A DNA stretch of 64,000 nt from Spirochaeta isovalerica (GTDB lineage Bacteria > Spirochaetota > Spirochaetia > DSM-2461): positions 235,944 to 299,943 of the forward strand of contig NZ_JACHGJ010000003.1 of the NCBI RefSeq assembly GCF_014207565.1. Reading direction: 5' to 3'. The first letter of the stretch is position 1; every line of letters begins with the position of its first letter. Position numbers and translations under genes: made by a program. A model generated the notes under the pieces. The model had not been told where the DNA came from. It was given only the letters and a program-made list of their open reading frames with translations, and searched no databases. This document shows positions 52,154-60,894 of the stretch, piece after piece.

Positions 52154-52201
52154 GTTTCATTTCCCTAAATGATTTTAAGACTCTGCTTAAGCTGAAGCTT
52201 G

Positions 52202-52232
52202 CGGAGGAAATCCCCGGTCCGGATTTCCTCCG
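52202..52232. terminator. Strong hairpin after MCP gene, no T-tract
   Basis: CGGAGGAAATCC and GGATTTCCTCCG pair perfectly around a 7-base loop. It lies between the MCP stop and a promoter for the CheY/CheD genes. There is no run of T after it, so it may be a Rho-assisted terminator or an mRNA-end stabiliser. Confidence 0.5.
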
Positions 52233-52257
52233 GACTTCAACAATTCCCGACCACTGT

Positions 52258-52286
52258 TTGAAGCTCTCATTTTCATTCATTACAAT
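52258..52286 (+). promoter_or_regulatory. Sigma-70 promoter of cheY-cheD pair
   Basis: TTGAAG (52258-52263) and TACAAT (52281-52286) are 17 bp apart. The start would be near 52293, leaving a leader of about 24 nt with a GGAG before the ATG at 52317. Confidence 0.65.
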
Positions 52287-52316
52287 TGTAGATAGTACCG
52301 GAAAGGAGAATTGTTT

Positions 52317-52685
52317 ATGACAAAAATATTTGCTGTTGATGATTCCGCATCAATCAGGCTTTATATGGATAAATCTCTCAGGGAAATGGGATATGCCGTT
52401 GAACTGGCAGAAGATGGAGATGTAGCTCTCGACAGGCTCAAAGAACACACGGACCCCATTGATGTTTTTGTCATCGATGTGGTTATGAGAAAAATGGACG
52501 GAATTACCCTGATCAGGCATATAAGGGAAATAGAGCGTTTTAAAGATACTCCGGTTATCGTATTAACCAATCTGAATGATGAGTCTATGATCGAAACAGC
52601 CAAATCATCGGGAGCCAATTGCTGGGTTTCCAAACCTTTTGAAGCCGAAAAAGTCGCCGAAGTGATTGAATCGCTGGTGCAGTAG
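52317..52685 (+). CDS. Single-domain CheY-like response regulator
   Basis: The 122-residue product is a receiver domain only. Acidic pocket Asp8-Asp9, phospho-acceptor Asp54, conserved Thr in Ile-Val-Leu-Thr-Asn near 84, and Lys-Pro near 106. The ATG at 52317 is preferred over one 6 nt upstream by ribosome-binding-site spacing. Position between the MCP-hemerythrin and CheD genes points to chemotaxis, but no effector domain shows its target. Confidence 0.92.
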   Translation: MTKIFAVDDSASIRLYMDKSLREMGYAVELAEDGDVALDRLKEHTDPIDVFVIDVVMRKMDGITLIRHIREIERFKDTPVIVLTNLNDESMIETAKSSGANCWVSKPFEAEKVAEVIESLVQ

Positions 52686-52691
52686 GGGCAT

Positions 52692-53264
52692 ATGCGGAAA
52701 ATTTTCAACAACCAGTACGGCAGAGATGTCATGACCATTATGCCCGGAGAGTTTTATATCAGTACCGGGAAAGAACTCATTTCTACTTTGCTGGGATCCT
52801 GTATCGCCGTCTGTCTGTATGAAAGCGAGGCTGTCATGGGGGGGATGAACCATTTTCTTCTTCCCGAATACTCCGGAAAAGTCAGTGACCTGTACTCTTC
52901 GGCCCGGTATGGTGTTTCGGCAATGGAAATTCTCATCATGCAGATGCAGCTTAAAGGGGCTGATAGAGACAGGATTCAGGCCAAGGTTTTCGGCGGAGGG
53001 AATGTTTTGTCTCTCTCCCAAAGTCCCGAGAGGGTAGGAGAGCGGAACATACGGTTTATCCATGACTATCTGAAAACCGAAGGTATAAAAATCGTCAGTG
53101 AGGATACGGGGGGCTATTTTTCACGGAAGGTTCTGTTCAATACGGAAGATTTTTCTATCCGTCTCAGCAAAGTCCCAGTCGATGCGACAATTGTCCATAA
53201 CGAAGAGGATTATTTCAAAAGAATTACGAAAATGCAGGAAAAGACGGAAATCGTGTATTTCTGA
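52692..53264 (+). CDS. cheD: CheD chemoreceptor deamidase
   Basis: The 190-residue product has the CheD core: Thr-Leu-Leu-Gly-Ser-Cys37-Ile-Ala-Val-Cys, then Gly-Gly-Met-Asn-His54-Phe-Leu-Leu-Pro, the Cys-His pair used to deamidate receptor glutamines, and Phe-Gly-Gly-Gly near residue 100. It adjusts MCP signalling and, in species with CheC, binds it; a CheC-like gene lies at 55034-55681. It follows the CheY-like gene by 6 nt. The 3' flank runs into decayed polyamine-transport genes. Confidence 0.92.
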   Translation: MRKIFNNQYGRDVMTIMPGEFYISTGKELISTLLGSCIAVCLYESEAVMGGMNHFLLPEYSGKVSDLYSSARYGVSAMEILIMQMQLKGADRDRIQAKVFGGGNVLSLSQSPERVGERNIRFIHDYLKTEGIKIVSEDTGGYFSRKVLFNTEDFSIRLSKVPVDATIVHNEEDYFKRITKMQEKTEIVYF

Positions 53265-53269
53265 AAATA

Positions 53270-53623
53270 TTAATTTATTGATGTATGATAGCTTGATGAC
53301 GACCGGATCGATGCTTGACAGATTGGGAATCAGACTGTGATCGATCAGCTGTAGCATCCCTTCGTAAATCATGGCGGGGACGAAATCCCCTCCCGGGAAA
53401 GCCAGGTCATACCGGACTCCGGCTTTGAGTTCGGCCATCATGGTTTCGATGGAATCGTATTCCTCGAAATTGAGTTTGATTCCCCTCTCTTCTGGGAATT
53501 CCGCCCGGATATCTTCCGGAAGATAGGTGATCCAGTACATTCACTTCCGGCGGAACGTTCCGCTTCACGGCGCTGAAAATGTATAAGGGACAGGGTATAC
53601 CAGACGACGTATCGCTCTTTCAT
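53270..53623 (-). pseudogene. potD: Decayed potD (spermidine/putrescine-binding protein), N-terminal third
   Basis: On the minus strand the start ATGAAAGAGCG begins a signal-peptide-like segment at 53623. Then, in shifted frames, come a Pro-Pro-Glu-Val-Asn-Val stretch and Trp-Ile-Thr-Tyr-Leu-Pro-Glu-Asp-Ile, Glu-Tyr-Asp-Ser-Ile-Glu-Thr-Met, Phe-Val-Pro-Ala-Met-Ile and Leu-Ile-Pro-Asn-Leu, all hallmarks of the PotD N-terminal lobe. Homology stops near 53275, next to cheD, so about two thirds of the gene is gone. Frameshifts and a truncation make it non-functional. Boundaries are approximate. Confidence 0.8.
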
Positions 53624-53930
53624 CACTCTACCGCCTCTATGATATAGCCGTCATCGGCATCCCAGGACAGGTAGATCGGATCGTTCCATCCGATTTCCGG
53701 TCTCCTTTACAGAAAGCTTTCATGCTGTTTGAAAACTTTGAATGACAGATCGGTCTGATCGTCTGGATGAACGAAAAACTTTGACTGAAACCCCGAGTAG
53801 ATGGATTCGTAAGTCATGCCGCGGAAGACGTTATTTGTGGGCGGCAGATTGGCCGGCTTTTTGTGTTCATGGCCTGGAAATCCCCGAATGCTTTTGCCAC
53901 ATTTTCAATGCGGACCTCGCTACCTTTCAA
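53623..53930 (-). pseudogene. potA: Decayed potA (polyamine importer ATPase), internal deletion
   Basis: Minus-strand reading from a TTG at 53930 with AGGA upstream gives Glu-Val-Arg-Ile-Glu-Asn-Val-Ala-Lys-Ala-Phe-Gly-Asp-Phe, a typical ABC ATPase start. After a junction near 53850 the frame changes and gives C-terminal PotA-like pieces: Tyr-Glu-Ser-Ile-Tyr-Ser-Gly-Phe-Gln-Ser, Phe-Lys-Val-Phe-Lys-Gln-His and, in another frame, Asp-Pro-Ile-Tyr-Leu-Ser-Trp-Asp-Ala-Asp-Asp. The Walker motifs are missing. The stop overlaps the potD remnant start as TGATG. The rest of the 53.9-54.1 kb gap shows no recognisable gene. Confidence 0.75.
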
Positions 53931-54098
53931 TCACAATCCTTTTCTGAACCTGCCGGATACAAAAGATTGGTATAACGGAGCCTGTCAAAACACCCTGCGG
54001 TTGAGGATGCAGATCCTGTCAGACAGGCATTTCTGCACTTCATCAATTAATCGAATAATAAGAAAAGGAAAAACGATATGGGAAACGACGGAGATCGC

Positions 54099-55034
54099 CT
54101 ATTTCTGGCTGTAGAGGATAATTCTGTTCCTGCCTTCTTTTTTCGCTCTGTAAAGAGCCACATCGGCGCTGTGAATCAATTCTAGATCATCTTTCATCAG
54201 CCCGCTGAACTCGGCGATTCCGAAGCTGGCAGAAATTTTTACACTTCCCTCCCGAGTTTCAATGCTTCCCGAAGATATACAGCTTCTGACTTCATCTATC
54301 CATGAGAGAACGTCGTCGAGTGTCTCTCCCTGCAGAATGATCATGAACTCCTCGCCTCCGTACCGTCCGAAAAGCATATCTTTTTTCATCAATGAGGAAA
54401 CAGTCTGCGAGACGTATTTGAGAACTCTGTCCCCGACGATATGGCCGTAGGTATCGTTTATGTTTTTGAAATGATCAAGATCAAACATGCATAGATATAA
54501 AGGCTCTGCGTTATCTCTCGCTTCACTCATCTTATCCTTGAGCGCCTGCAAAATGGATCTTCTGTTGAATACCTCCGTTAAGGCATCGATGTTGGTTATT
54601 TCTTCAAGGCTTTTATTAATCTTGATTAACTCATTCAGTTCCATTTTGTTTTTTGCCGATTCGGATACATCTTTGATGATAATGCAGATATAGACTTCAT
54701 CAGTTCCGGGGTTATTGACGGGAATGAAGTCACAGTCCTGGAGCATAGTTCCGCCGGAAGGGAAATTAAAAAGAACAGGCCTCTGCTCCCACGATACCTT
54801 CGATATGTTCCGAAGCTGCCTGACTCCTCTGAATTTGACATTGAGCCAAGTGCGGGGCAGGTCCGGAAAAACTTCAAACAAGTCTTCTCCTCTGACAGAG
54901 GCCGGATCTTTCTGGCAGTGTCTTGAAACAAAATCATTCCAGATGACTATTTTGTCGTGATTGTCGATCAGTATCATCCCGAAATCGATCCTGTTGAATA
55001 TTTCGGATATGAGTCCGAATCCTATCTGAGACAT
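54099..55034 (-). CDS. PAS-GGDEF diguanylate cyclase
   Basis: The product is about 311 residues. A PAS domain (about 8-125) with Ile-Leu-Ile-Asp-Asn-His-Asp-Lys and Val-Ile-Trp-Asn is followed by a coiled linker and a GGDEF domain (about 145-310), with Leu-Thr-Glu-Val-Phe-Asn-Arg-Arg, Asp-Leu-Asp-His-Phe-Lys and an active Gly-Gly-Glu-Glu-Phe loop. No membrane helix, so it is cytoplasmic. The ATG at 55034 overlaps the CheC-like stop (TAATG). Upstream in-frame sequence belongs to the CheC-like gene and is rejected. It ties chemotaxis components to c-di-GMP output. Confidence 0.9.
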   Translation of the reverse strand: MSQIGFGLISEIFNRIDFGMILIDNHDKIVIWNDFVSRHCQKDPASVRGEDLFEVFPDLPRTWLNVKFRGVRQLRNISKVSWEQRPVLFNFPSGGTMLQDCDFIPVNNPGTDEVYICIIIKDVSESAKNKMELNELIKINKSLEEITNIDALTEVFNRRSILQALKDKMSEARDNAEPLYLCMFDLDHFKNINDTYGHIVGDRVLKYVSQTVSSLMKKDMLFGRYGGEEFMIILQGETLDDVLSWIDEVRSCISSGSIETREGSVKISASFGIAEFSGLMKDDLELIHSADVALYRAKKEGRNRIILYSQK

Positions 55035-55681
55035 TATAAACTCTCTTCCAGCACTTTCCTGAGAGCCTTTCTCAGGTTGGGCAGAGACGCCGGATCGAAG
55101 AGAATGAACATATCGCACTGAAAATTAACTTTATCAATAAGGAAATCGATTTTCGAACAGAGAATGTCCTCGTAATAGCTGTCGCCGGTTTCCATTGCCC
55201 TATAGGCGAATTTTCTGAGAGAATCATCTGAGGCGATTATTTCCAGGGGATCATAGGACGTAGGACTCGAGTAGAACTGTTTCAGGAGATTGGAGAGGCA
55301 GGATCCCATCAATTGGCCTGAAAGCTCCATGAGAAAATCGGATATCATTTCCGAATCGGCATCCTCTTCGGAGAGCCCCAGAAGCGGCAGAACCGATTCC
55401 CGGGTTTTCTTATTGAGCAATATAATCCCCTCTCCTTTGATTATCCCGTTGTTGTTGAACAACTGCCTGATAGCTATGATTTCCTCGTCCTCTGAGAAAA
55501 TGCTGTTTTTCAAAATGGTTTCCGGAAGTTCCTCGACAGATTCGATATTGATTACCGGAACCTTTAACTTTACAAAATAATTAAACAGGGAAGCCAGTTC
55601 CGAAGCGGATAGACCCATGGCAACATTGACCAGTTCCCGAAGGAGATCCAGTTCTTCGGAAGGCAGTTTCGAGTCACTCAT
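55034..55681 (-). CDS. CheC/CheX-like protein
   Basis: The 215-residue product resembles CheC-type CheY-P phosphatases. The first site reads Glu-Leu-Val-Asn-Val-Ala-Met-Gly, matching the Glu-x-x-Asn pattern. The second reads Glu-Leu-Ser-Gly-Gln-Leu-Met-Gly, where the Asn is not conserved, so only one site may be active. It has no signal peptide. It overlaps the upstream CheY-like gene by 4 nt and the downstream cyclase by 1 nt, so the three are translated together. The CheY next door is the likely partner. Confidence 0.75.
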   Translation of the reverse strand: MSDSKLPSEELDLLRELVNVAMGLSASELASLFNYFVKLKVPVINIESVEELPETILKNSIFSEDEEIIAIRQLFNNNGIIKGEGIILLNKKTRESVLPLLGLSEEDADSEMISDFLMELSGQLMGSCLSNLLKQFYSSPTSYDPLEIIASDDSLRKFAYRAMETGDSYYEDILCSKIDFLIDKVNFQCDMFILFDPASLPNLRKALRKVLEESL

Positions 55682-56052
55682 ATTATTTTTAACTCCTCCA
55701 TCAGGGAATTCAGGTTTTCCGCGCTTACCGGTTTTCTCATAAAATCCAGCACTCCTCTGTCTTTTACCTTTCTGACGGCTTCGCTCTGGATATCCGCGGA
55801 GATGACAACGATCGGGAAATGCATTCCCTCTTTTTCAAGCTCATCGAGAAGTTCATACCCGTCCATCTCCGGCATTGTCAGATCGAGAAACATCAAATCG
55901 GGTATCCTCTTTTTCAGAACGCTCAGGGCTTCCTTTCCATTTCCCGCCTGCCTGATTTCGACTTCCTTATCTTTCAGATAGGAGTTCAGAGATTTGATCA
56001 GAACCTTTCTGGCGAACTCTGAATCATCTACTATGAGAATATTTGCTGCCAT
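55678..56052 (-). CDS. CheY-like response regulator
   Basis: The 124-residue receiver domain has Asp9-Asp10, phospho-acceptor Asp57, Val-Val-Ile-Ser-Ala near 84 and Lys-Pro near 107. It heads the CheY/CheC-like/PAS-GGDEF operon. AGAGG precedes the ATG, and a strong promoter sits about 32 nt upstream. No helix-turn-helix or enzymatic output follows. Confidence 0.92.
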   Translation of the reverse strand: MAANILIVDDSEFARKVLIKSLNSYLKDKEVEIRQAGNGKEALSVLKKRIPDLMFLDLTMPEMDGYELLDELEKEGMHFPIVVISADIQSEAVRKVKDRGVLDFMRKPVSAENLNSLMEELKII

Positions 56053-56083
56053 GATTACCTCTTTTCCGTCAACCTGTATCTTA

Positions 56084-56111
56084 ATTATAGTATGACGGAG
56101 CTATAGTTCAA
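56084..56111 (-). promoter_or_regulatory. Sigma-70 promoter of CheY/CheC/cyclase operon
   Basis: On the minus strand TTGAAC (56111-56106) and a perfect TATAAT (56089-56084) are 16 bp apart. The start point would be near 56077, about 25 nt before the ATG at 56052. Confidence 0.72.
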
Positions 56112-56189
56112 TATACAATCGGGTTTTGATGAACCTTCGGCGAAGGGAGAGGGGGATGAGGGCAATCAGAGTCAATCTCTGACTTTTGC

Positions 56190-56211
56190 AACAGCCCCCA
56201 GAGGGGCTGTT
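56190..56211 (-). terminator. Hairpin terminator after Gld-type ABC cluster
   Basis: AACAGCCCC and GGGGCTGTT pair around CAGA, 14 bp beyond the stop at 56225. The T-run is weak on the minus strand (TTGCAAAA) and slightly better on the plus strand. Confidence 0.5.
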
Positions 56212-56224
56212 TAAGTTTTTAAAA

Positions 56225-57097
56225 TTATAAATCCAGTATCATATCTCCGATATAAAAGGGAATGAGAAAGGGATAATCCACATAGGATGACCGGGCTGCG
56301 TAACCCTTTTCCTGTTTCTCATAGACTTCCAGAGTATGAATGCCCGACGGCGTCGTCACTTTAACGGTTGCCTGCGGCTCACCATTCGGTTCTACTGCCA
56401 GGAAGCCCGTATTTTTCAACATCCCCAGAGTTTTCATATGGTTGTCCATTTCCGGAGAATTTTCCATAACCTCTCCGTCGCGGCTCCATCCGGGTGTTTC
56501 CGTTACGGCCGTTTTGGTAAACAGAACCGTTTCACCATCCTTCGTCAGTTCTACAGCACCGGCTTCATCGGCATTGAAATTCATAACCTGGCGATCCCGC
56601 CATTTGTCTGTATTCAGGGAGAAAACTGATTGAAGATTTCCCCTGACCGAATAGATTCCCTTGCGGTCGGGAAGGCGGATATAGGTGTATATGGATGTTG
56701 ATGAGGTTTTGCCGATCATGAAGTCCCGTACTTTTCCGTCCATGGTGGAAACCTGGACAGATATGGCATTTTCATCATCAAGCTTATACCGCGCGTAGTC
56801 GTCCCTTGGACTGATCAGGTCGACAATAGCCAGATTGACTGATTCAGAAACGACGCGATCGGCTTCGCTGGCCGAGGCTCTGTATCCCTGAGGCGCAAGA
56901 ATCCATTGATCCCCCTCTTTCTTAAGTTCGATAGAACCTTCCGGGCCGTTCATGGATATGGCAATAACGGCTTCATTTTCCACCTGTGAGAATTCGGGAA
57001 TCTCATAGTTCATTCTGGAGTCGCTGCGGAGAAGCAGGTACAGAACAGAAAGAACGATAATTACCGCCGCGGCAATATATTCTTTTTTAATCTTCAT
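56225..57097 (-). CDS. DUF4340-like membrane-anchored protein
   Basis: The product is about 290 residues. One N-terminal transmembrane helix (about 7-25) is followed by a beta-rich domain with repeated motifs such as Glu-Leu-Lys-Lys-Glu-Gly-Asp-Gln-Trp and Trp-Ser-Arg-Asp-Gly, the DUF4340 pattern. Such genes usually follow GldG-type genes, as here. The ATG at 57097 lies 2 nt after the GldG-like stop with GGAGG upstream; an earlier reading overlaps that gene. It probably works outside the cytoplasmic membrane with the ABC exporter. Confidence 0.82.
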   Translation of the reverse strand: MKIKKEYIAAAVIIVLSVLYLLLRSDSRMNYEIPEFSQVENEAVIAISMNGPEGSIELKKEGDQWILAPQGYRASASEADRVVSESVNLAIVDLISPRDDYARYKLDDENAISVQVSTMDGKVRDFMIGKTSSTSIYTYIRLPDRKGIYSVRGNLQSVFSLNTDKWRDRQVMNFNADEAGAVELTKDGETVLFTKTAVTETPGWSRDGEVMENSPEMDNHMKTLGMLKNTGFLAVEPNGEPQATVKVTTPSGIHTLEVYEKQEKGYAARSSYVDYPFLIPFYIGDMILDL

Positions 57098-57099
57098 TC

Positions 57100-59229
57100 T
57101 TATGCCTCCTCGCTGAACATGGCCGCTATTTTGCGTTTCCGTCCGTTCCAGTAGAACCACATGACCATACCAGTCAGGATAACCAGGACGGGCAGGAATA
57201 GGATATTCAAACCTTTCAGGAAAGCTTTGGTCGCATTGTCCACTTCTTCAAGAGGATTGTATCCCTGTCCCTTGGACCGCATGATGGCGTAGTCTTCCCG
57301 GCCGTTGAGATAATCCACCATATTCTGAATCATCATGGAGTTGGGAGAAGCTCCCGACGGATCGATGACATTATCGGCCAGCAAAGCGGAACTTCCGGTT
57401 ACGAAAATGCGGCCGCTCTGAGAAGTGGGAACAAATCCCTGTTCTCCCCTTATATCTGGGCTGCTGATTGACAAGGCAGAACCGTCGGCTTCTTCTCCTT
57501 CCTCCGGCATCGGAGGTTCCGGCAGGGCTTTGCCATCGAAATAGCTGGTCAGGCTGCCTTCGAGCAGTACCGCCAGATCTGACTTCTGCCGGTCCGTCAT
57601 GGCCGGGGGGTAGATGGTCGTGGGATTGTAGAGATTGATATTCTCGCTCACGTTCCATGATTTTTCCGATGAGGTAAACAGAACAGTGGCATTGGCGCCG
57701 CTTCCCTCTTCCAGTGTGATGTTAAGCGGAGAGACTCCCAGAACGATGAGGCCCTTGATATTTTTCATAAAGGGCAGATTGTTGTTGATATACTCCATGG
57801 CGATTTTCGGTGCAAAATAGATCGGAGTCTCCTGGACTCCGCCGTAATTATCCCGCTGTTGCTGGACAAAACAGTTTTCATCCATAACATAGGATTTATC
57901 CACTTCCACGCCGTAATGGCTTAGAAGTTTTTCCAGACCCGTGTCGAGGGGGATGTACTGGGGCATCTGTCCGTACATCATTTCCTGCTGGGAGGGGATG
58001 ATCTCGTTGTGGCTGTCCAGAAAGAAAGCAACCGAACCGCCTTTCATAATGAACTGATCCAGCTGGAAGAGCTCCCAATCGCTGAAATTCTCTTTCGGCC
58101 CGTTGATGACCAGAGTTTTCACGTCGGCGGGTATGCTGTCCAAAGTGACACTCTTTACTGTGTAATCTCCCGATACCAGCTGGTTAAAATTGGCCGCTGC
58201 CGTTACCTGCTGCTGGGCATAGGGGTTGGAGTAGAGAGGCGGAGTTCCGTGATCGCTCAGATATCCTATGCTCTGGTTGACGCCGATCAGCCTTTCCACG
58301 ATACCGCTAATGGAATCTTCCAGATCGTCGACGGCCGTCATGGAATAGCCGAAAAGGCTCTGATTAAGCAGGTTTATACCCACCGCCTCATTTCCGTAAC
58401 GGATGACAACGCCGGCATAAGCTATTGTCGTGACCGGAGAGTCCTGGCTGCCCGATCTCAGACTGATGGTGTTGAGTCCGTAGCTCTTCAGCTCTCCGGC
58501 GGGGAGTCTGGAGGGATCGGTTTCTCCGAATTCCAGCCGTCCGAAATTCTCGCTGTTCATCCGGTTCACAAGGCTCTTCAGCTGATCCCCGTAATTTTCC
58601 AGATCACTGCTCAGTCCCAGAAGTGCCGGGGATAGGAGCAGATCGATTTTCACATTCTCCTCCATGCTCAGCATAGTGCTGGTTTTCCGGCTGATTTTAT
58701 TGATGATCGATGTGATTCTGTATTCCAGATTTGTCTCGTTGGCAAGGGCGGGGATGGTTTCCACCAGGTCGCCCTGAACCAGAACCATTCCCATATAAGC
58801 GGTCTGAAGCTTTACCTCGTCCTGTTCCACATTCTGAATCTGAATGGCCGGTATATTGTAGTCCTCCGCCATGGCTCTGAGGTTCTGGCCTTTCTCATTG
58901 GTGGCCGTTCCCTCCTGATTCAGCAGGTAGAGGCTGTAGTTGAAGTTCCTGTTCCCCTCAAGGGCGTATTCTTCCAGAAGGTCGCGCATCTGCTGTTCCA
59001 GGTTGTTGTAGGGCTGAGGCAGATTTTCAGAAAGAAAGACTCTTATGGTCAGCGGTTCTTCAAGGGAGGAAACCAGGTTTCTGCTGGCAGCCGAAAGGGA
59101 ATAGGTTTTATTTTCCGTAAGGTCCAGGCGGAAGAAAAGAGTTCCCGAAACGAGGTTGATAAGAACCACTACCGCTGTAAATAAAAGAAATCTGAACCAT
59201 TTTTCTCTGTTTCCGTATTTCATACTCAT
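57100..59229 (-). CDS. GldG-like ABC transporter auxiliary protein
   Basis: The 709-residue product has an N-terminal transmembrane helix (about 12-30), a long extracytoplasmic part and a C-terminal helix (about 675-698) with a basic tail. It has the GldG/ABC_transp_aux features: Leu-Asp-Leu-Thr-Glu-Asn-Lys-Thr-Tyr-Ser-Leu-Ser near residue 35, Ser-Asp-His-Gly near 328 and Phe-Leu-Asp-Ser near 400. The layout permease-auxiliary-DUF4340 is common outside gliding bacteria. An exporter or envelope-linked machine is implied; the substrate is unknown. Confidence 0.88.
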   Translation of the reverse strand: MSMKYGNREKWFRFLLFTAVVVLINLVSGTLFFRLDLTENKTYSLSAASRNLVSSLEEPLTIRVFLSENLPQPYNNLEQQMRDLLEEYALEGNRNFNYSLYLLNQEGTATNEKGQNLRAMAEDYNIPAIQIQNVEQDEVKLQTAYMGMVLVQGDLVETIPALANETNLEYRITSIINKISRKTSTMLSMEENVKIDLLLSPALLGLSSDLENYGDQLKSLVNRMNSENFGRLEFGETDPSRLPAGELKSYGLNTISLRSGSQDSPVTTIAYAGVVIRYGNEAVGINLLNQSLFGYSMTAVDDLEDSISGIVERLIGVNQSIGYLSDHGTPPLYSNPYAQQQVTAAANFNQLVSGDYTVKSVTLDSIPADVKTLVINGPKENFSDWELFQLDQFIMKGGSVAFFLDSHNEIIPSQQEMMYGQMPQYIPLDTGLEKLLSHYGVEVDKSYVMDENCFVQQQRDNYGGVQETPIYFAPKIAMEYINNNLPFMKNIKGLIVLGVSPLNITLEEGSGANATVLFTSSEKSWNVSENINLYNPTTIYPPAMTDRQKSDLAVLLEGSLTSYFDGKALPEPPMPEEGEEADGSALSISSPDIRGEQGFVPTSQSGRIFVTGSSALLADNVIDPSGASPNSMMIQNMVDYLNGREDYAIMRSKGQGYNPLEEVDNATKAFLKGLNILFLPVLVILTGMVMWFYWNGRKRKIAAMFSEEA

Positions 59230-59232
59230 CTC

Positions 59233-59943
59233 CTACTTCTTCTCCATGTTGACCAGATAGCTGCTGTAGAGAGCTATGAAAATAACCGACAGGAAGTAAA
59301 TGATATCCCGCGAATCGATAACCCCTTTGGCAATGGACTCGAAGTGATATCCCGTTCCCAGGTACTGGAAAAAGCCGACCAGGAAGCCGGGAACCAGGAT
59401 CAGCATATTGCCGATGACCGTCAGAAAGAAGCTTATGGATACGCTGATGATAAAGGCGACGATCTGATTATGGGTGAGAGAGGAGGCGAAGATGCCGATG
59501 GCCGTGAAGGCTCCCGACAGGAGAAAGGCTCCCAGATAACCGCCAAGTACAGGCCCCCAGTCCAGAGCGCCGATTGTGCTGATGGATATGGCGTAGATGA
59601 GTGTCGGCGCCATCATAACCAGCGTCAGCAGATGGGCTGCCAGGAATTTTCCCGCGACAATCTCTTTTTTATCGAGAGGGAGAGTGGCCAGAATCTCGAA
59701 AGACCCGCTTCTGTACTCCTCTGCGAATACCCTCATGGTAACCGCGGGAATGGTAAAGGCGAGGATGAGAGGGAGGAGATTGAAGAAATCCCGCATGTCC
59801 GCCCGTCCCGCCAGGAAAAAGGTGGAAAAGAAAAACCACCCGGTAATAACCAGAAAAATGGTCATGATGATATAAGCGATGGGAGAAAAGAAATAGGACC
59901 GGAACTCCCTTTTGAAAACAGTGAGAATCGATTTTGCCGACAT
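59233..59943 (-). CDS. GldF-like ABC-2 permease
   Basis: The 236-residue product has six hydrophobic helices, with Phe-Lys-Arg-Glu-Phe-Arg-Ser-Tyr-Phe before the first, and Glu-Glu-Tyr-Arg-Ser-Gly-Ser-Phe-Glu-Ile-Leu in the loop, which is typical of GldF/NosY-type permeases. Its start overlaps the ATPase stop, and the GldG-like gene begins 3 nt after its end. Confidence 0.9.
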   Translation of the reverse strand: MSAKSILTVFKREFRSYFFSPIAYIIMTIFLVITGWFFFSTFFLAGRADMRDFFNLLPLILAFTIPAVTMRVFAEEYRSGSFEILATLPLDKKEIVAGKFLAAHLLTLVMMAPTLIYAISISTIGALDWGPVLGGYLGAFLLSGAFTAIGIFASSLTHNQIVAFIISVSISFFLTVIGNMLILVPGFLVGFFQYLGTGYHFESIAKGVIDSRDIIYFLSVIFIALYSSYLVNMEKK

Positions 59944-60872
59944 TATTTTCCCTCCGAAGTGAGTATTCTGAAGATATTTTCCAGTGATTTTTTCTCCTGG
60001 AGCAGTTCCAGCATAACCCAGTCGCGGTTCTTAACCGTCAGGTAAACTTCCGCTCTCAGGTCGCGGACCGCATCGAGGCTGAAATCAAGCTGTCCCTCTC
60101 TTTCCGTGCAGTTCACAGCTGTTACGCCTTCGATTTCCGAGAGAGCTTTTTCCGCATCATCACGTTTTGCATCGCGGAGAGAAAGGCTTATCTTCTGTTC
60201 CGCCCGGGCCGAGGATTTCAGTTCATCCATGGTGCCGTCGGCGGCGATTTTCCCTTTGTTGACAATGACGATCCTGTCGCATGTCGCTTCGGCTTCCGAA
60301 AGAATGTGGGTGGAGAAGATGACAGTCTTCTCTTTCCCGATTTCCTTGATGATGGATCGGATTTCAGCGATCTGGTTCGGATCGAGTCCCGAAGTGGGTT
60401 CGTCCAGGACGAGGATTCTCGGATCGCTCATCATGGCGAGCGCCAGACCGACCCTCTGCTTGTATCCTTTGGAAAGACTGGATACGGATTTGTGCATGAC
60501 ATCGCGGATGCCGCAGAGTCCCGAGAGGTCTTTCAGTCTCGCGGTTTTAACGCTTTTATCTATTCCCCGTACCTGGGCGATATAATCCAGATAATCGTAA
60601 ACGAGCATATCCGGGTAGATGGGGGATGATTCGGGCAGATAGCCGATCAGTTTTTTCGCTTCGATTGGATCTTTGCGGACGTCGATTCCGTTTACAAAAA
60701 TGGTGCCTTCCGAGGGGGGCAGATATCCCGTCAGTATCCTCAGCGTCGTTGATTTTCCCGCGCCGTTGGGACCCAGAAGGCCCATAATCTGTCCCTCGGG
60801 AATATCGAGTGACATGTCCTTAACAGCACAGACGTCATCGTAGTACTTGGTCAGTTCCTGAATGCTGATCAT
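59943..60872 (-). CDS. GldA-like ABC ATPase
   Basis: The 309-residue product has Walker A Gly-Pro-Asn-Gly-Ala-Gly-Lys-Ser-Thr near residue 36, the GldA-type Gly-Tyr-Leu-Pro-Glu-Ser near 80, signature Leu-Ser-Lys-Gly-Tyr-Lys-Gln-Arg near 135 and Walker B Leu-Val-Leu-Asp-Glu-Pro. A C-terminal accessory domain of about 85 residues follows. First gene of a four-gene operon with the permease, GldG-like and DUF4340 genes. AAAGGAGAA precedes the ATG. Confidence 0.93.
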   Translation of the reverse strand: MISIQELTKYYDDVCAVKDMSLDIPEGQIMGLLGPNGAGKSTTLRILTGYLPPSEGTIFVNGIDVRKDPIEAKKLIGYLPESSPIYPDMLVYDYLDYIAQVRGIDKSVKTARLKDLSGLCGIRDVMHKSVSSLSKGYKQRVGLALAMMSDPRILVLDEPTSGLDPNQIAEIRSIIKEIGKEKTVIFSTHILSEAEATCDRIVIVNKGKIAADGTMDELKSSARAEQKISLSLRDAKRDDAEKALSEIEGVTAVNCTEREGQLDFSLDAVRDLRAEVYLTVKNRDWVMLELLQEKKSLENIFRILTSEGK

Positions 60873-60894
60873 GGGTTCTCCTTTAATATTCCGC

